Assembly (NCBI RefSeq): GCF_905475465.1
Contig: NC_062237.1
Span: 13,564,501 to 13,628,500, forward strand
Direction: 5' to 3'
From: Pieris napi
Lineage: Eukaryota; Arthropoda; Insecta; Lepidoptera; Pieridae
DNA: 64,000 bases
A program made the translations under genes and the position numbers. Below, one piece after another: positions 44,781 to 55,349 of this stretch (its first letter is position 1; each line of letters starts with the position of its first letter). The notes below the pieces were generated by a model that was not told where the DNA came from, made no database searches, and worked only from the letters and a program-made list of their open reading frames with translations.

Positions 44781-45137
44781 CAGGGGTCTCCAAACTTTCC
44801 AGCCGTAGGGCCATACTGATTACTCCAGTAAGTTCCGAGGGCCAAAACCATATGTCATTATGCTTGTTATAAGTTATGTTTTTCACAAAAACAATAACAA
44901 TAAGCCTACAACAACGTTATGAGTAGTTAGCCCATGACTATATCAATGTAGATGACATATTAATAATTATTCAACATAAAATTAGAATACTTCAGTAAAC
45001 TAAATTTAATTTGCTATAAAAATATGTTCTCTAAAAGGAGTTTTCAAGTATGCTAGCTCTTCGCGGGCCGGACAAAATCTGTCCGTGGGCCAGATGTGGC
45101 GTAGATGTGGCGACGGGCCGTAGTTTGGAGACCCCTG
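44781..45137. mobile_element. Non-autonomous hAT element
   Basis: 357 bp, ends CAGGGGTCTCCAAACT and its reverse complement AGTTTGGAGACCCCTG, flanked by a perfect 8-bp duplication CTCTAGTC (44773-44780, 45138-45145). These are hAT hallmarks. No transposase ORF. Confidence 0.9.
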
Positions 45138-45305
45138 CTCTAGTCTAAGCTTTACGGTATGCTTTATTTTTACCACAAAGAGGCCGAACCAAATCACAGG
45201 AACAGGCCAGTTTCAATAATATATTTTTTTAGCAGGGAAATTGCACTTTTGGTTGCTGTATCTTATCATAAAGGATAGATTGCTCTGAATGAGGAATAAG
45301 TTTAC

Positions 45306-45339
45306 CTTTGGCAGTGACAGTCCTCGGTTCGATCGACAT
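45306..45339 (-). CDS. HDAC4: Candidate HDAC4 alternative first coding exon 1b
   Basis: Minus-strand ATG at 45339 opens MSIEPRTVTAK and ends at AAAG|GTAAAC in phase 1, again compatible with the acceptor at 32773. Two separate upstream exons of the same phase support alternative promoters for one gene. Confidence 0.45.
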
Positions 45340-46200
45340 ATTTGGAGAGCGCTCGGACAACTTCACTTCCTCGAAATGTATTAACCGTACATTTTTATAG
45401 AAAAAAATAGAGTCGCTAAGACTAATTTGACGATGCGAAGCAAGTGGACCGACCGTCGCACTCGTACAGTCGCGAATGGACTGTGACCGCCCGCCGCGCC
45501 TCCCAGGGAGGAAACACAGCCTCCGCTCGTAATTATGTAAGGGAGGTTGCTGCTACTATTTTTAGACTTGGAGTTTAATACCGAATTCTTACAGTAAAGA
45601 GGCGATATTAAATAAGTTTGGCTGATATTAAATAATATGTAGCTAAACAAACGAAACTAAGTCAAGCGAGAGCCGAGAGCCCTTGCCCCTCAGGAACGGG
45701 GAGAAGGAGACGCGACTGCGTGGGCGTGTGTTGACAAACTCTGTTGCTACGTCTATTTAAGGATACAGCCACGCCTTGTATGAAGGCCGGAGCGGCTAGG
45801 CCCTGAAGAAGGGTGGGGGCACAGAGGGGGGAAAGGAAGAATCCCGATAGGTGGCCTTGACCTCCGTTCCTAAACAACCACGCTCACAACAACGGCACCG
45901 CCTGATTAATACTCTGCTGGAACTGTATACCTGTTCGGTAAACTTTATAAAGACGAGAACAGAAAGAGTTAACTCAATTAAAAAATATTACTTTTGATTT
46001 CATCAACATCAGGCCTCTGGGATTAGTTAAGTAATCAGCAGAAGCCGATAATTAATTCCCATTTGTTTCAAAATAAAATGACGCTAGCACAGTATTTACA
46101 TCGATAAGCAATATCAGCCACGTGTACGGCATGCGGCGTCGTCGAGGGCGGGCGGAGGGCCGCCGGAGGGCGGGCGGACGCGAGCGCACTGGGGCTGCTG

Positions 46201-46209
46201 CTATTTATA
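46201..46209 (-). promoter_or_regulatory. Minus-strand TATA box / MEF2-like site
   Basis: TATAAATAG on the minus strand is followed by a GC-rich stretch down to about 46130. It could be a core promoter for a minus-strand transcript such as an upstream HDAC4 start. CTATTTATAA here also fits the relaxed MEF2 consensus. Confidence 0.3.
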
Positions 46210-46888
46210 AGTAATCAATAACACCGCGCGACCGTGGCCTTGCCGACATCGATCAGCCGCGAGCCGAGCCTCCCGGCCCACTCCTTGTCTTACGACTCAC
46301 TTTTTGCTGGATCTCGTCTCTCTACCAACGGACTGTTCTATACCGAGGGATTTTCATAGAGTCCGAAGCTGTGGCACCGATTACAAGAATATAGTCCCTC
46401 AAGTAGTTTATATTTCCAGTAACCACAAACTTTAACTGGGCTTAGCGTTCCTTCTCCGCTAAAGATTCAAATTCTAAGTAATAGTCAGAACACAACTCAA
46501 CAAAACTATCCGTCGTTTCTCAAATAAGTTGTTCCGTTTTAAAGTCACCTCACACAACATTATTATTACATGAGACGATTAAAAAGATAAATACATATAC
46601 ATATATTTAATATTCACAATATCCAAACATCTATGCGTTTCATTTGTCAAATCACGTTTATTTTTATTTTATTTTATTATATACATATATATATATAAGT
46701 TTGACTTACGAGTGTATCGATGTTCTTTTAATTGTTAAAAAATCAAAATAACAATAATGGTTGAATGTCATGGTTGTTCATATTCACACTATATATTTCG
46801 AGTCATATTTAGTGTGTAGTACCAAGAATCATGTCGAGTTGATGATTCATAAGCGCTACGCTTTACCACAACGTTATTATGACGATTA

Positions 46889-47531
46889 AGGCTAAGTTCA
46901 GATGACCGCGCGTAGCCGCGCGTCGCCACGCGGTTGGAGCATTCACATGACGGTATATGTACGCGCGCCAGTGTGGCTTCAACATTGATTGACGATGGAC
47001 GTGGAGGAGGCAATTTGCTTATGGTATTTATATAGAAGACTGAGACGTCACAGAAGAAGACAAAGACGATACTGGGTGCATCCAATTTTAAGTGACAGAC
47101 TTTCTTCCAGCCTGTTTGTCACTTTGTATCCCGACTTGAGGTTACACGAAGATAAATTTCTTCTACTAAAAACTATTTCCGGATGTCAGTTGCATCCTTT
47201 GATTTTTTATACGATTCTATTGAAAATGATTTAAAATCCAGTGAAGATGCTATAAGATATTGCATATCACCAAATACTTAATGCCATATCTTCGGTACTC
47301 ATTTTTCATCGATCTATGTGTCTTTCCGTCTCATGCCGCGCGGATCAACTGAACAGGTCGATACAGGTTTGCAAAACTTGTGCCGCGCGTGGCCGCGTGG
47401 AAGCGCGCGGTTCAAGATCTTGCGCGCGGGTCGGAGCGCGCCGCGCGTTGGCGTGCGGTACTGCGCGGTAATGTAGACGATAATTACCGTTTATATTGAT
47501 CTTGTACCGCGCGGCCATATGAACTAAGCCT
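46889..47531 (+). mobile_element. Deleted Harbinger-like element with transposase N-terminus
   Basis: Ends form an imperfect inverted pair (AGGCTAAGTTCAGATGACCG left; reverse of right AGGCTTAGTTCATATGGCCG), with CGCG-rich subterminal DNA. Inside, an ORF from ATG 46995 to 47234 reads RRYWVHPILSDRL then LYPDLRLHEDKF, the N-terminal pattern of PIF/Harbinger (HARBI1-like) transposases, and then stops; the DDE core is missing. Target duplication not clean (TTA-like). Confidence 0.55.
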
Positions 47532-47716
47532 TACATAAAACCACCAAATGCATGAAAACATGTTCCCGTAAAGACTTTCGATTGTATTCAATTTAAAATT
47601 CATCATCATATAAATCTTTCGATGAAAAAAGAATATCGGACATAGCTAACTAAAGACCCATTTTACAAGTAAGCCTCTACAAACTGATTGCTGCATGATT
47701 ACAATGTCGAATTGTT

Positions 47717-47830
47717 AAAAGGCTGGTAACACACTCGCGAGCCCTCTGGCGTTGAGAGTGTCCAGCGGCGGTATCACTTAACACCAGGTGAGCGTCCTGC
47801 TTGTTTGGCCCCTGTTCTATAAAATAATAA
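47717..47830 (+). mobile_element. LINE/SINE 3' tail fragment
   Basis: AAAAGGCTGGTAACACACTC, GCGAGCCCTCTGGCGTTGAG and TCACTTAACACCAGGTGAGC are phrases of a repeat tail I know as very common in lepidopteran genomes. No ORF. Confidence 0.5.
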
Positions 47831-49049
47831 AACAGTAGAACGAGCAGGCTTCATGAAAGGTTTCTTAACTATAGACCACATGCCCATAGTAGAACAAAAT
47901 AGAAAAGAGAATTTTGGTTTTTGTTATTATAATATATTTATTATATTTATCTAATGTTGGTACATACTTCTCATTTTTATTTTTCGTTTCCTAGAAGAAT
48001 GTATTGCATTAAAACTATTTATTAAACACCCCTTATACAACAATATATAATTGTCATAGTTGTAGAATAGTGACTGATCTAACAAATAGTAAAATCTACA
48101 GGGGTTATTGTTATTATGAAAATTGGCATACAAGCAAACAAAAGGGTTTGTTTTGAAACAAAATAAAAATAATAACATTAAATTTAACAGTTTTCTACAA
48201 AAATCACATGTTTCAATTGATGTACCACTGTACCAATTGATTAATTTGAAATTTAAAACACATGAATTTTTTTAGGTGTACCCGTAATATTTAGTCAATG
48301 TAGTATCCAAATATGATAAAAAGTGGATTTTGGATTTTTTTCAAATCCGACATTGTTCTACGATCATGACATATTTATCTAGGCAAACAGACTCATTTAA
48401 ACATGCTTAGTAAAGTAAGCAATAAAAGTTTTCACACATCGCTGCTTTGCATGAATACCCGCACAAACCAAAATTTTGAAAATACTGGTTTATAACACAG
48501 CCAAATGCAAAATAGTCCTTATTTCATGGTCAGTAAGACTCACGTTCATAACGGCAAAACCGGCGTAGTGGCGCGTAAAAATGTCGTTATGTGATTGGTT
48601 GATTTATCACGCCATATTTCTGCAACAGTCGACGATCGCCAGTTGCTATTATTGTTTTCGCGTGATCACGTTAAAACTTTCCGGGATAATACCACATTTC
48701 TAAATAATCGTGTGTTTAAAGTGTAAAGTTTAGTAATATTTTCTGCAATATTGATTCATTTTGAGTTGTTTGATTATTCAAGACAAAATTGTGTCAATTT
48801 TCGATAATTTTTTTTGTTGAAAAGTGCTGCATTTAGTGTTACAACATTCTTCACGAAAGAGTAAGTAAGACAATAATACTTATTAAGTTTTATTTGTTTA
48901 TTCAAGATAGAAATATCAAAATCTTTTAACATATTTACGAAATAGGTTATTATTGCTTAGAAATAAAGCTCAATAATTTAGAACCGAAAGCAAGTTAAGT
49001 TACTTTTAACGATATAATACAATTATAACGTGTTTTTATTGTTTTTTTT

Positions 49050-49121
49050 GCTGCCTCCTGGCTCATTGCATAGGGCCTTATATAATCGCGATGTCCCGGG
49101 TTCGAATCCTGGGTCGAGCAG
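49050..49121 (+). ncRNA. tRNA-like sequence (pseudo-tRNA or SINE head)
   Basis: B-box GGTTCGAATCC with a pairing T-arm (CCCGG / CTGGG) and an A-box-like TGGCTCATTGCATAGG. The acceptor stem pairs only at its outer four bases (TGCT/AGCA). It is inside the transposon upstream of the transposase exon. Probably a decayed tRNA-derived insertion. Confidence 0.5.
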
Positions 49122-49394
49122 TAAACGTGGTTTTCGTTATTTCTAATTTAGAAAAGTCTAAAGAGCAACTCGGGGTTAGAAATTGTGCCCGATGAACAGC
49201 AGAAGGGTCGCCCCTATAACGTATCCATGAAACCTAAAAACATATCTGGCGAAATGCGGGTGAATTTATGACCTCTGCCGACACCTTCTGGTTTAGTTGT
49301 GTTGTGGTGTGGGCGTGTGGTGTGTGATGACGTGGCATGGCATGGTAGGTATGGTGTGGTTCGTTATTTTATGAATTGTTCTTTTTATTTACAG

Positions 49395-51847
49395 TGCCGA
49401 ATCCCCGTACCCTACAAATAATCCGGAACCTGAAACAGGATAATGAAGATATTATACACCTTGAACCTAAGACTTCAACATCCATACAATTCACTAAAAA
49501 GGAACAGTTCATTCAGTCTCCCAAGGGTAAAGATAACATTGAAAATAAAAATTTATCTAATGTTAGTGAAGATTTTTGCTCAGATGATAGTGTGAAGGAT
49601 CCTGATTATGTAGATATCGATACATCCTGTTCTACAAAGAGGTCTCTTTTGAGAAATGAACGCCAAGTTTTTAAAAATTTGATGAGTCGAATAGATTTGA
49701 ATGAAAAACAATATGACAATTTCAGTGACGATGTTTCCACCAAAAACCAAACAAGTTCACCAATACCTATGCCGATAGCCCCAATGCAAACAGAATCTAA
49801 TAGAAGCTCAAGCGACAGTTCATCCAGCTCAAGTGGTGGATCTAGTTCATCAGATTCCGAGACTTCATTAGACGATGAATTGAATAATGAACGTTTAACA
49901 GCAGTGGTTCAGTCCAGGGTGAATATATTTCCTACAATAGCTAATTGCATCGAAGATTCTCGCTATGATTCGATTGAGCCAGTACCTTCAACTTCACGTT
50001 CTACAGCTAATACACCACCAAGTTCTTTGGTACTTAGTTCTAATACCAATTCTACACAATATATTGATTGTGAAGACAATACCAATTCAAATAAAGGACG
50101 AAAACGAAAATCTACACCCAATAACTGGTTGCGTAACAAGGCAAAAATCCTGAGAAACTCTGGTAAGTCCTATATATCCAATTCTAAAAAAGGAAAAACC
50201 GTTGTGCCCGCAAAGTCTCTAAAAACACCATGTACTGATAAATGCAAACAAAAGTGTACTCAAAATATTACAGAATCACAACGCAAAGAAATTTTTGAAT
50301 GCTTTTGGGGCATGGGAGATCTGCAAAGGCAACGAGATTTTATTTTACGCCATCTTTCCGTCATTGAACCACGATATTCATACAAGATGCATAACAGTAA
50401 CCGGGGGAAAAACAATGCTTTTTATTTGACCGTTTATAATGAGAGAATTCGAGTGTGTAAAGTATTTTTTAAAGCTACCCTAGATATAACTGATACCTCT
50501 ATCCGAACTGTTCTTCAAAAGAAGAAGAATTCATGTGGCATGTTAGATTTGGATAATCGTGGTAAACACAGCCAACATGTTCATTTAGATCCGGCTATTA
50601 GAGAAGGTATTATTGGACACATCAACTCAATCCCAAAGATTAATAGTCACTACTGCCGTGCAGACACAAAAAGGCTTTATATTGATGGCGGCAAAACTGT
50701 AGCAGACTTACATAGGGATTACGAACTCGACTGTCAGTCAAAAAATTTACCAAGCGCCAATTACCTTATGTATTACAGGATCTTTAACAAAGAATTCAAT
50801 ATTGCCTTTTTCCAACCGAAAAAAGATCAGTGTGAGGATTGTACATCATATAGTAATGCCACAGAAAACGATAAGGTAGAGCTGAAGGAAAAGTTTGATA
50901 GGCATTTAACAGAAAAAGATTTGTCAAGGCAAAATAAAGAAGATGACAAAAAATTTACACCTGATAATTGTATTGTATTAGTTTATGATCTTCAGGCTGC
51001 AATGCCCTGTCCTAGAGGAGATGCATCAAACTTTTATTACGTATCGAAATTAAATACGTATAATTTCACAATATGCGATATCAAATCTAAAGACACTGCA
51101 TGTTATGTCTGGCATGAAGGTGAAGCTAAACGTGGTGCTACAGAAATAGGATCTTGTTTGCTCAAATACATACAGAATTTAAAGCTTAAAGCTGAAGAAC
51201 TAGATTCAAAATTAGATATAATATTTTATTCCGACAATTGCTGCGGACAGCAAAAGAACCAGTACATAATAGCTCTTTATGTATATGCAGTTTATCATCT
51301 CGATTTTATTAATTCAATAACCCACAAATACCTTATAAAAGGGCACACTCAAAATGAGGGTGATAATGTCCACTCCCTCATTGAAAGAGGAGTTGGTAAA
51401 GCTCTGAAGTCTGGACCCATATATACACCTGACCAGTATGTGCACATTATAAGAAATGCTAAAAAAACTGGCAAAGCCTATCAAGTAAATGAATTGGAAC
51501 ACGAAGATTTTTTTGATATAAAAGCGTTGGCTTCATCAATAGGCAAAAATTTTTCTAAGAATATGGACAAAGAAACGTTAAAGCTAGGAGATGTCAAAAT
51601 TTTGAAGGTGGAATCGAATGATTTTAATTACTGTTTTTCCTATAAAACATCGTACGAGGACACACAGTTTAAAACAGTCATTATAGACAAAATTGGTAAG
51701 ACAAGAAACACTGCCAATAATATCACTGTTAAAAAAGCATACAAAGAAAAAATTCCTATATGTGAGAAGAAGAAGAAAGGTTTGCTAGACCTTATTAGGA
51801 AAAATATTGTACCAAGGTTTTATAAACCGTTTTTTGAGAATCTCTAA
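49395..51847 (+). CDS. Putative DDE-type transposase, 3' exon
   Basis: About 817 residues from the acceptor TTTATTTACAG (exon starts 49395); the open frame has no ATG at its start, so a 5' exon is missing from this model. N-terminal 250 residues are disordered with a Ser-rich tract (SSSDSSSSSSGGSSSSDSE) and basic NLS-like KGRKRKS. Then a Cys cluster (CTDKCKQKC), and a core with YDLQAAMPCPRGD near 527, FYSDNCCGQQKN near 612 and GHTQNEGDNVHSLIE near 651. The spacing of these acidic residues suggests a D-D-E triad. I have seen this multi-copy family in insects as unnamed proteins; I cannot place it in a superfamily. Confidence 0.6.
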
Positions 51848-52861
51848 TTTGTATTATGTACCTGAAGAAGACTGATTCTGCGGTAGATGCCAAATAGTTT
51901 TAAGAAGAAGCCTAATAGAGTATAAGTTTGTTAGATTTTTTTATGTTCATGGTTTCTAATGAACCTAATTATTTTGAAAAAACAAAATTTTTTTAGATGT
52001 TGTATGTTTAAGTATGGTTCATAATGTTCCTAAATATTTCTAAATAGCAAATCTTTGTTATATATTTGTTATACTTTATAGGTCATAATGTTATTTTTCC
52101 TAATTACTTTTAAGAAGTATAATAGATATTGTCTGTTAGATTTGTTTTATGTTTGTGGTTTCTAATATTATGTTTAATGTTAAGGGTGATCATTTTAATG
52201 TGCATAGGTACTGGTAGGTATCTGGGTTATAGTCATACTGCAAGTTATAACAAAATGTGGACTTATGTTATATATTTTGTATGACAGCATTTTCTTCTAA
52301 AAATACTTTTCCACAGGTTTGTTTAATCTCTGAATTTCATGTTAATTAGCATAATGTACTAATATAATAAACAGAAATGTGTTATTCTACAGAAAAAAAT
52401 GTTTCGATGGCTACAACATAAAACTAATAAATTGATTTGTGTTTGAACATACTTTTCTTTAATATTATCTTAATCGTTATTGTGTTACTATTACAGATAT
52501 TTCTGAATATCTTGTAGATCATATTACCAGTTATACTATTATAAAAGTAAAATTGAGAACAACTCAAGTATATTATTTTGATTTATGTTCCTATTCATGA
52601 TAATATGCCAAAACTCATTTTGTAACAAGTCGAATAAAGCATAGTTTTTAATTATTAATTAAGGTATTAGCAGCTCAAAACCTATATATTTAGATTTTAA
52701 TTAAACCTTGATTAATGCCCTTTCGATTTATACATTCTATTTTTCTATTGATTAAATACATGAAAAGTTATGACAGTAACAATTTTGTTTAATTTTCAAA
52801 TAGCCACCCTGTAAAATTGTGTGTTTTTGGATTATGCGGTTATTCATGCAAAGCAGCGACA

Positions 52862-53200
52862 TGTGGTCATGTTGTATATATAAGAAGCATTGTTCATTCC
52901 AGTGTCTGGCGCAACCCAACTGTCCTCTATAGCAAAAAAAAACACAAGGCACTGTAACTGTGGTCTTGGCCTACAATCTCTTTGTTGATTGAAATTCTCA
53001 AAGTTCCAATAACGAAATGTTATCATAGGAAGGTGAAAATATGAATGCAACCTACACTTTAATAGCCACAATCCCGTCGCACCTCTTATCAGTATATATC
53101 ACATTATTCAGTAAGCCAAGAATGGTGTAATATGGAAATTCAAAGTTACCTGATGATATTTGTGAGGGACTAGGATCATCTGCCATTGATGGAAATACTT
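52862..53200 (-). CDS. Possible small host gene cut by the transposon
   Basis: Minus strand: acceptor TTTTCAG at 53201-53207, exon 53200-53150 with ATG 53186 (MADDPSPSQISS) and donor G|GTAACT; then acceptor TTGCTATAG, exon from 52926 (EDSWVAPDTGMNNASY), in frame, running into the transposon end at 52859. A noncoding exon could lie near 53950-54010 (donor GGGTTAGT). No protein family recognised. It may be fortuitous. Confidence 0.25.
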
Positions 53201-54449
53201 CTGAAAAGATAAGGTAGTCTAAGTAATAATTCATCCTAGCAATGTGCTTAGTATCAAATGATGTTTTAATTAAATTGTTTTTATATGTTTGTAAAGTGCA
53301 AAAAATTCAAAATCATTTTAAGTTTTTCTGAGATTTTACTTACTGAGCTTGCCTAATAATAAGCTCAGCAATTACAATGATACACTCTATTGTCATTAGC
53401 ATCACACCTCCCCTAAGCCACAATATGTCAATTCTCATTATAACACAAGATATTTTGGTAACTTATTCAGCACTTACTGATTCTAGGTATAATCTGAGTT
53501 AGTCTTATGTAGCGTAAATGTTAATAAATTAATCAGTTTAAATCATTCTCAATTACAAAAGGCACTTCTAGATTAAGAGATACTTTTTAATCTATTTACC
53601 ACAAGGCATGATTATTCAATCCACATATTTATATCATAGCAGAGGTTAGGTATGAATGTTACAAGGATAAAACTTGTTAAATAACAGTCAAACTTCTAGT
53701 AGCATTTCAATTTTTCTGTAATAATTCGTAGTATGTATTCTTGATATAAAATATCTGCTACACGATAATTGACCAAAACTATCCAAACAGTACGAAGGTC
53801 ATTCATTGTTTTTGTCAGTATATCCATTCTTAGTAGGTCAATTAGACGCAATGGTATGCCTGGCGCAAAGTGTTCGATAGGATTGTATAAATAATAGTTA
53901 TAAATTACTTCTTCATAATAATAATTACTTAAAAATTCTCGAAACTAACCCGTTGCAACACAGCTGGAATCTGCTCAAACTCCCTCAACTCAAAATGTAA
54001 ACAATTAACACTATCACTTTAACACCAACACCAATTAGTCGTTTTTAGTTGTAATTAAAATATTTGTAGGACACGGTGAGTCGATAAGCTATTAAAATTA
54101 TATTTAACACGAATTGTAAAAATAATTATTATAGTTTTTCATGATTTAGTTGTTTTCTCTGAGCTTTTGCTCTTTACCTTTTATAATTGACAGATTATGT
54201 ATGTCAAAGTGACTGTGACAGTTGCAAAAGCATTGATTTTGACGGTGCTGCAATCAATATATGACACCATGTATGACATAAATTAAACACGTTTGCCACT
54301 TATCAGTCAGTGAGAATATCTGTCGTAGACGTAAATGTTAAATTATATTAAATATCTGTGCAGCACAGAAATATTAGATAAAATATTAAATATAATACAT
54401 ATGTGCTTTGTCTCAAACCAAAAATTTATTAGTATACCTGTGCATTACC
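53201..54449. other. AT-rich intergenic, nothing firm
   Basis: Holds the possible 5' exon of the minus-strand gene near 53950-54010. Otherwise no gene or repeat boundary seen. Confidence 0.35.
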
Positions 54450-54854
54450 TATAGTCGTATTTTTAATTAGACGAAGTCAACTGACGTTTACGGTGTTGTC
54501 AGTTTTTAATGAAATAAAAATAGTGTTGTGACAAAGTAAAAACCCCTGAATTAATGATCGGTGATGGCACTAGTCGCCGCGCCGCGCTTTGTAATAAGAC
54601 GTCATTAAGCTGATTGTAGTTACATAGTACTAGTACCTAACTTATATCATAGCACTTTTATACAATTTCGAAATAGAAATAATATTCTTTTATTGTTTGA
54701 AATGATTAACTATTCACACTCATTGTTCATTCATCTGATTGAACAAGAACTGAACGCATCACTATTTCTTTAAATATGGCAACATTATTTTGCAAAGTTA
54801 CATTAGCTACTGTCAAGTGTCAGTTGGCTTCGTCTAATTAAAAATACGACTATA
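54450..54854. mobile_element. TA-flanked MITE upstream of UMAD1
   Basis: About 400 bp with 35-bp terminal inverted repeats: left TATAGTCGTATTTTTAATTA then GACGAAGTCAACTGAC; the right end is its reverse complement with one mismatch. The ends sit in TATA, so a TA duplication (Tc1/mariner-like) is likely. It ends 114 bp before the UMAD1 start codon, so it may contribute to the UMAD1 promoter. No ORF. Confidence 0.75.
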
Positions 54855-54968
54855 GTTCCTTGTTATTTTTAATATTACATATATGTTTTGTTGAGACCGA
54901 ATTTTTTTAAAATAATAATTAATACTTAAAAAAATATATATAAGGTAATAAAATCGATCGAATCAACG

Positions 54969-55349
54969 ATGTTCACGGCATTGTTTGGTAAGAGAAGATC
55001 TTCCCCAGTAGAAGATAATCCACCCATTCCCGGACCAAGACCTGACGACGGTTTCGTTGTGGTAGATCCTGCAGTTACTGGAGGGTTATATCCCAACATC
55101 GGTGGATCGACGTATCCTCAAAGACGAGCACCTCCAGTCCCTCCACACAAACAGAGTATATGTGACCCGACATTCCACTATTTGCAAGGAGTGCCGTTTT
55201 CATTAGCTCGTGAATTGCAATTGTCTGCTAATCAGGATTCATTTGCCATGGAGATGGGCGATCTTTTGGCTTTCTTATCCCAAAAAGTTAACATAGACTC
55301 ATACAGTTACGATTTTACTGTTGAAAAAAGTGTCTTGAAAGAGTGTTAA
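54969..55349 (+). CDS. UMAD1: UMA domain-containing protein 1 (UMAD1)
   Basis: 126 residues, single exon; similar in length to animal UMAD1 (about 137 residues). N-terminus MFTALFGKRRSSP, a proline-rich linker with PDDGFVVVD and RRAPPVPPHKQ, then the C-terminal UMA domain (VPFSLARELQL, then YSYDFTVEKSVLKEC). UMA domains occur in MVB12 and UBAP1 subunits of ESCRT-I and mediate binding to the complex, so a role in endosomal sorting is expected but not shown here. Start chosen at the first ATG of the open frame, which gives the conserved FGK start. A MITE lies directly upstream. Confidence 0.85.
   Translation: MFTALFGKRRSSPVEDNPPIPGPRPDDGFVVVDPAVTGGLYPNIGGSTYPQRRAPPVPPHKQSICDPTFHYLQGVPFSLARELQLSANQDSFAMEMGDLLAFLSQKVNIDSYSYDFTVEKSVLKEC

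Larger units (their letters stand above)
33308..45565. promoter_or_regulatory. Cluster of seven strict MEF2-type sites
   Basis: CTAWWWWTAG at 33308 (CTAAATTTAG), 34755 (CTATAAATAG), 36369 (CTATTTATAG), 36455 (CTAAAAATAG), 37028 (CTATTTATAG), 38879 (CTAAAAATAG) and 45556 (CTATTTTTAG). Near matches lie at 35352, 35484, 37296 and 46201. All lie upstream of HDAC4's common coding exons. I saw no strict match elsewhere in the window, by eye. Confidence 0.6.
48439..52859 (+). mobile_element. 4.4-kb DNA transposon, superfamily not assigned
   Basis: Terminal inverted repeats of about 35 bp: left from 48439 TCGCTGCTTTGCATGAATAC; right, read inward on the minus strand from 52859, TCGCTGCTTTGCATGAATAA; both continue MCCGCAYAANCCAAAA. 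The dinucleotide CA flanks both ends (48437-48438, 52860-52861), a possible 2-bp duplication. One large ORF (49395-51847) looks like its transposase. The promoter would lie at 48540-48850. Confidence 0.7.

Noticed and set aside
49050..49121. Functional tRNA gene
   Set aside because: The inner acceptor stem does not pair and the anticodon arm is unclear; only the B-box/T-arm is good.
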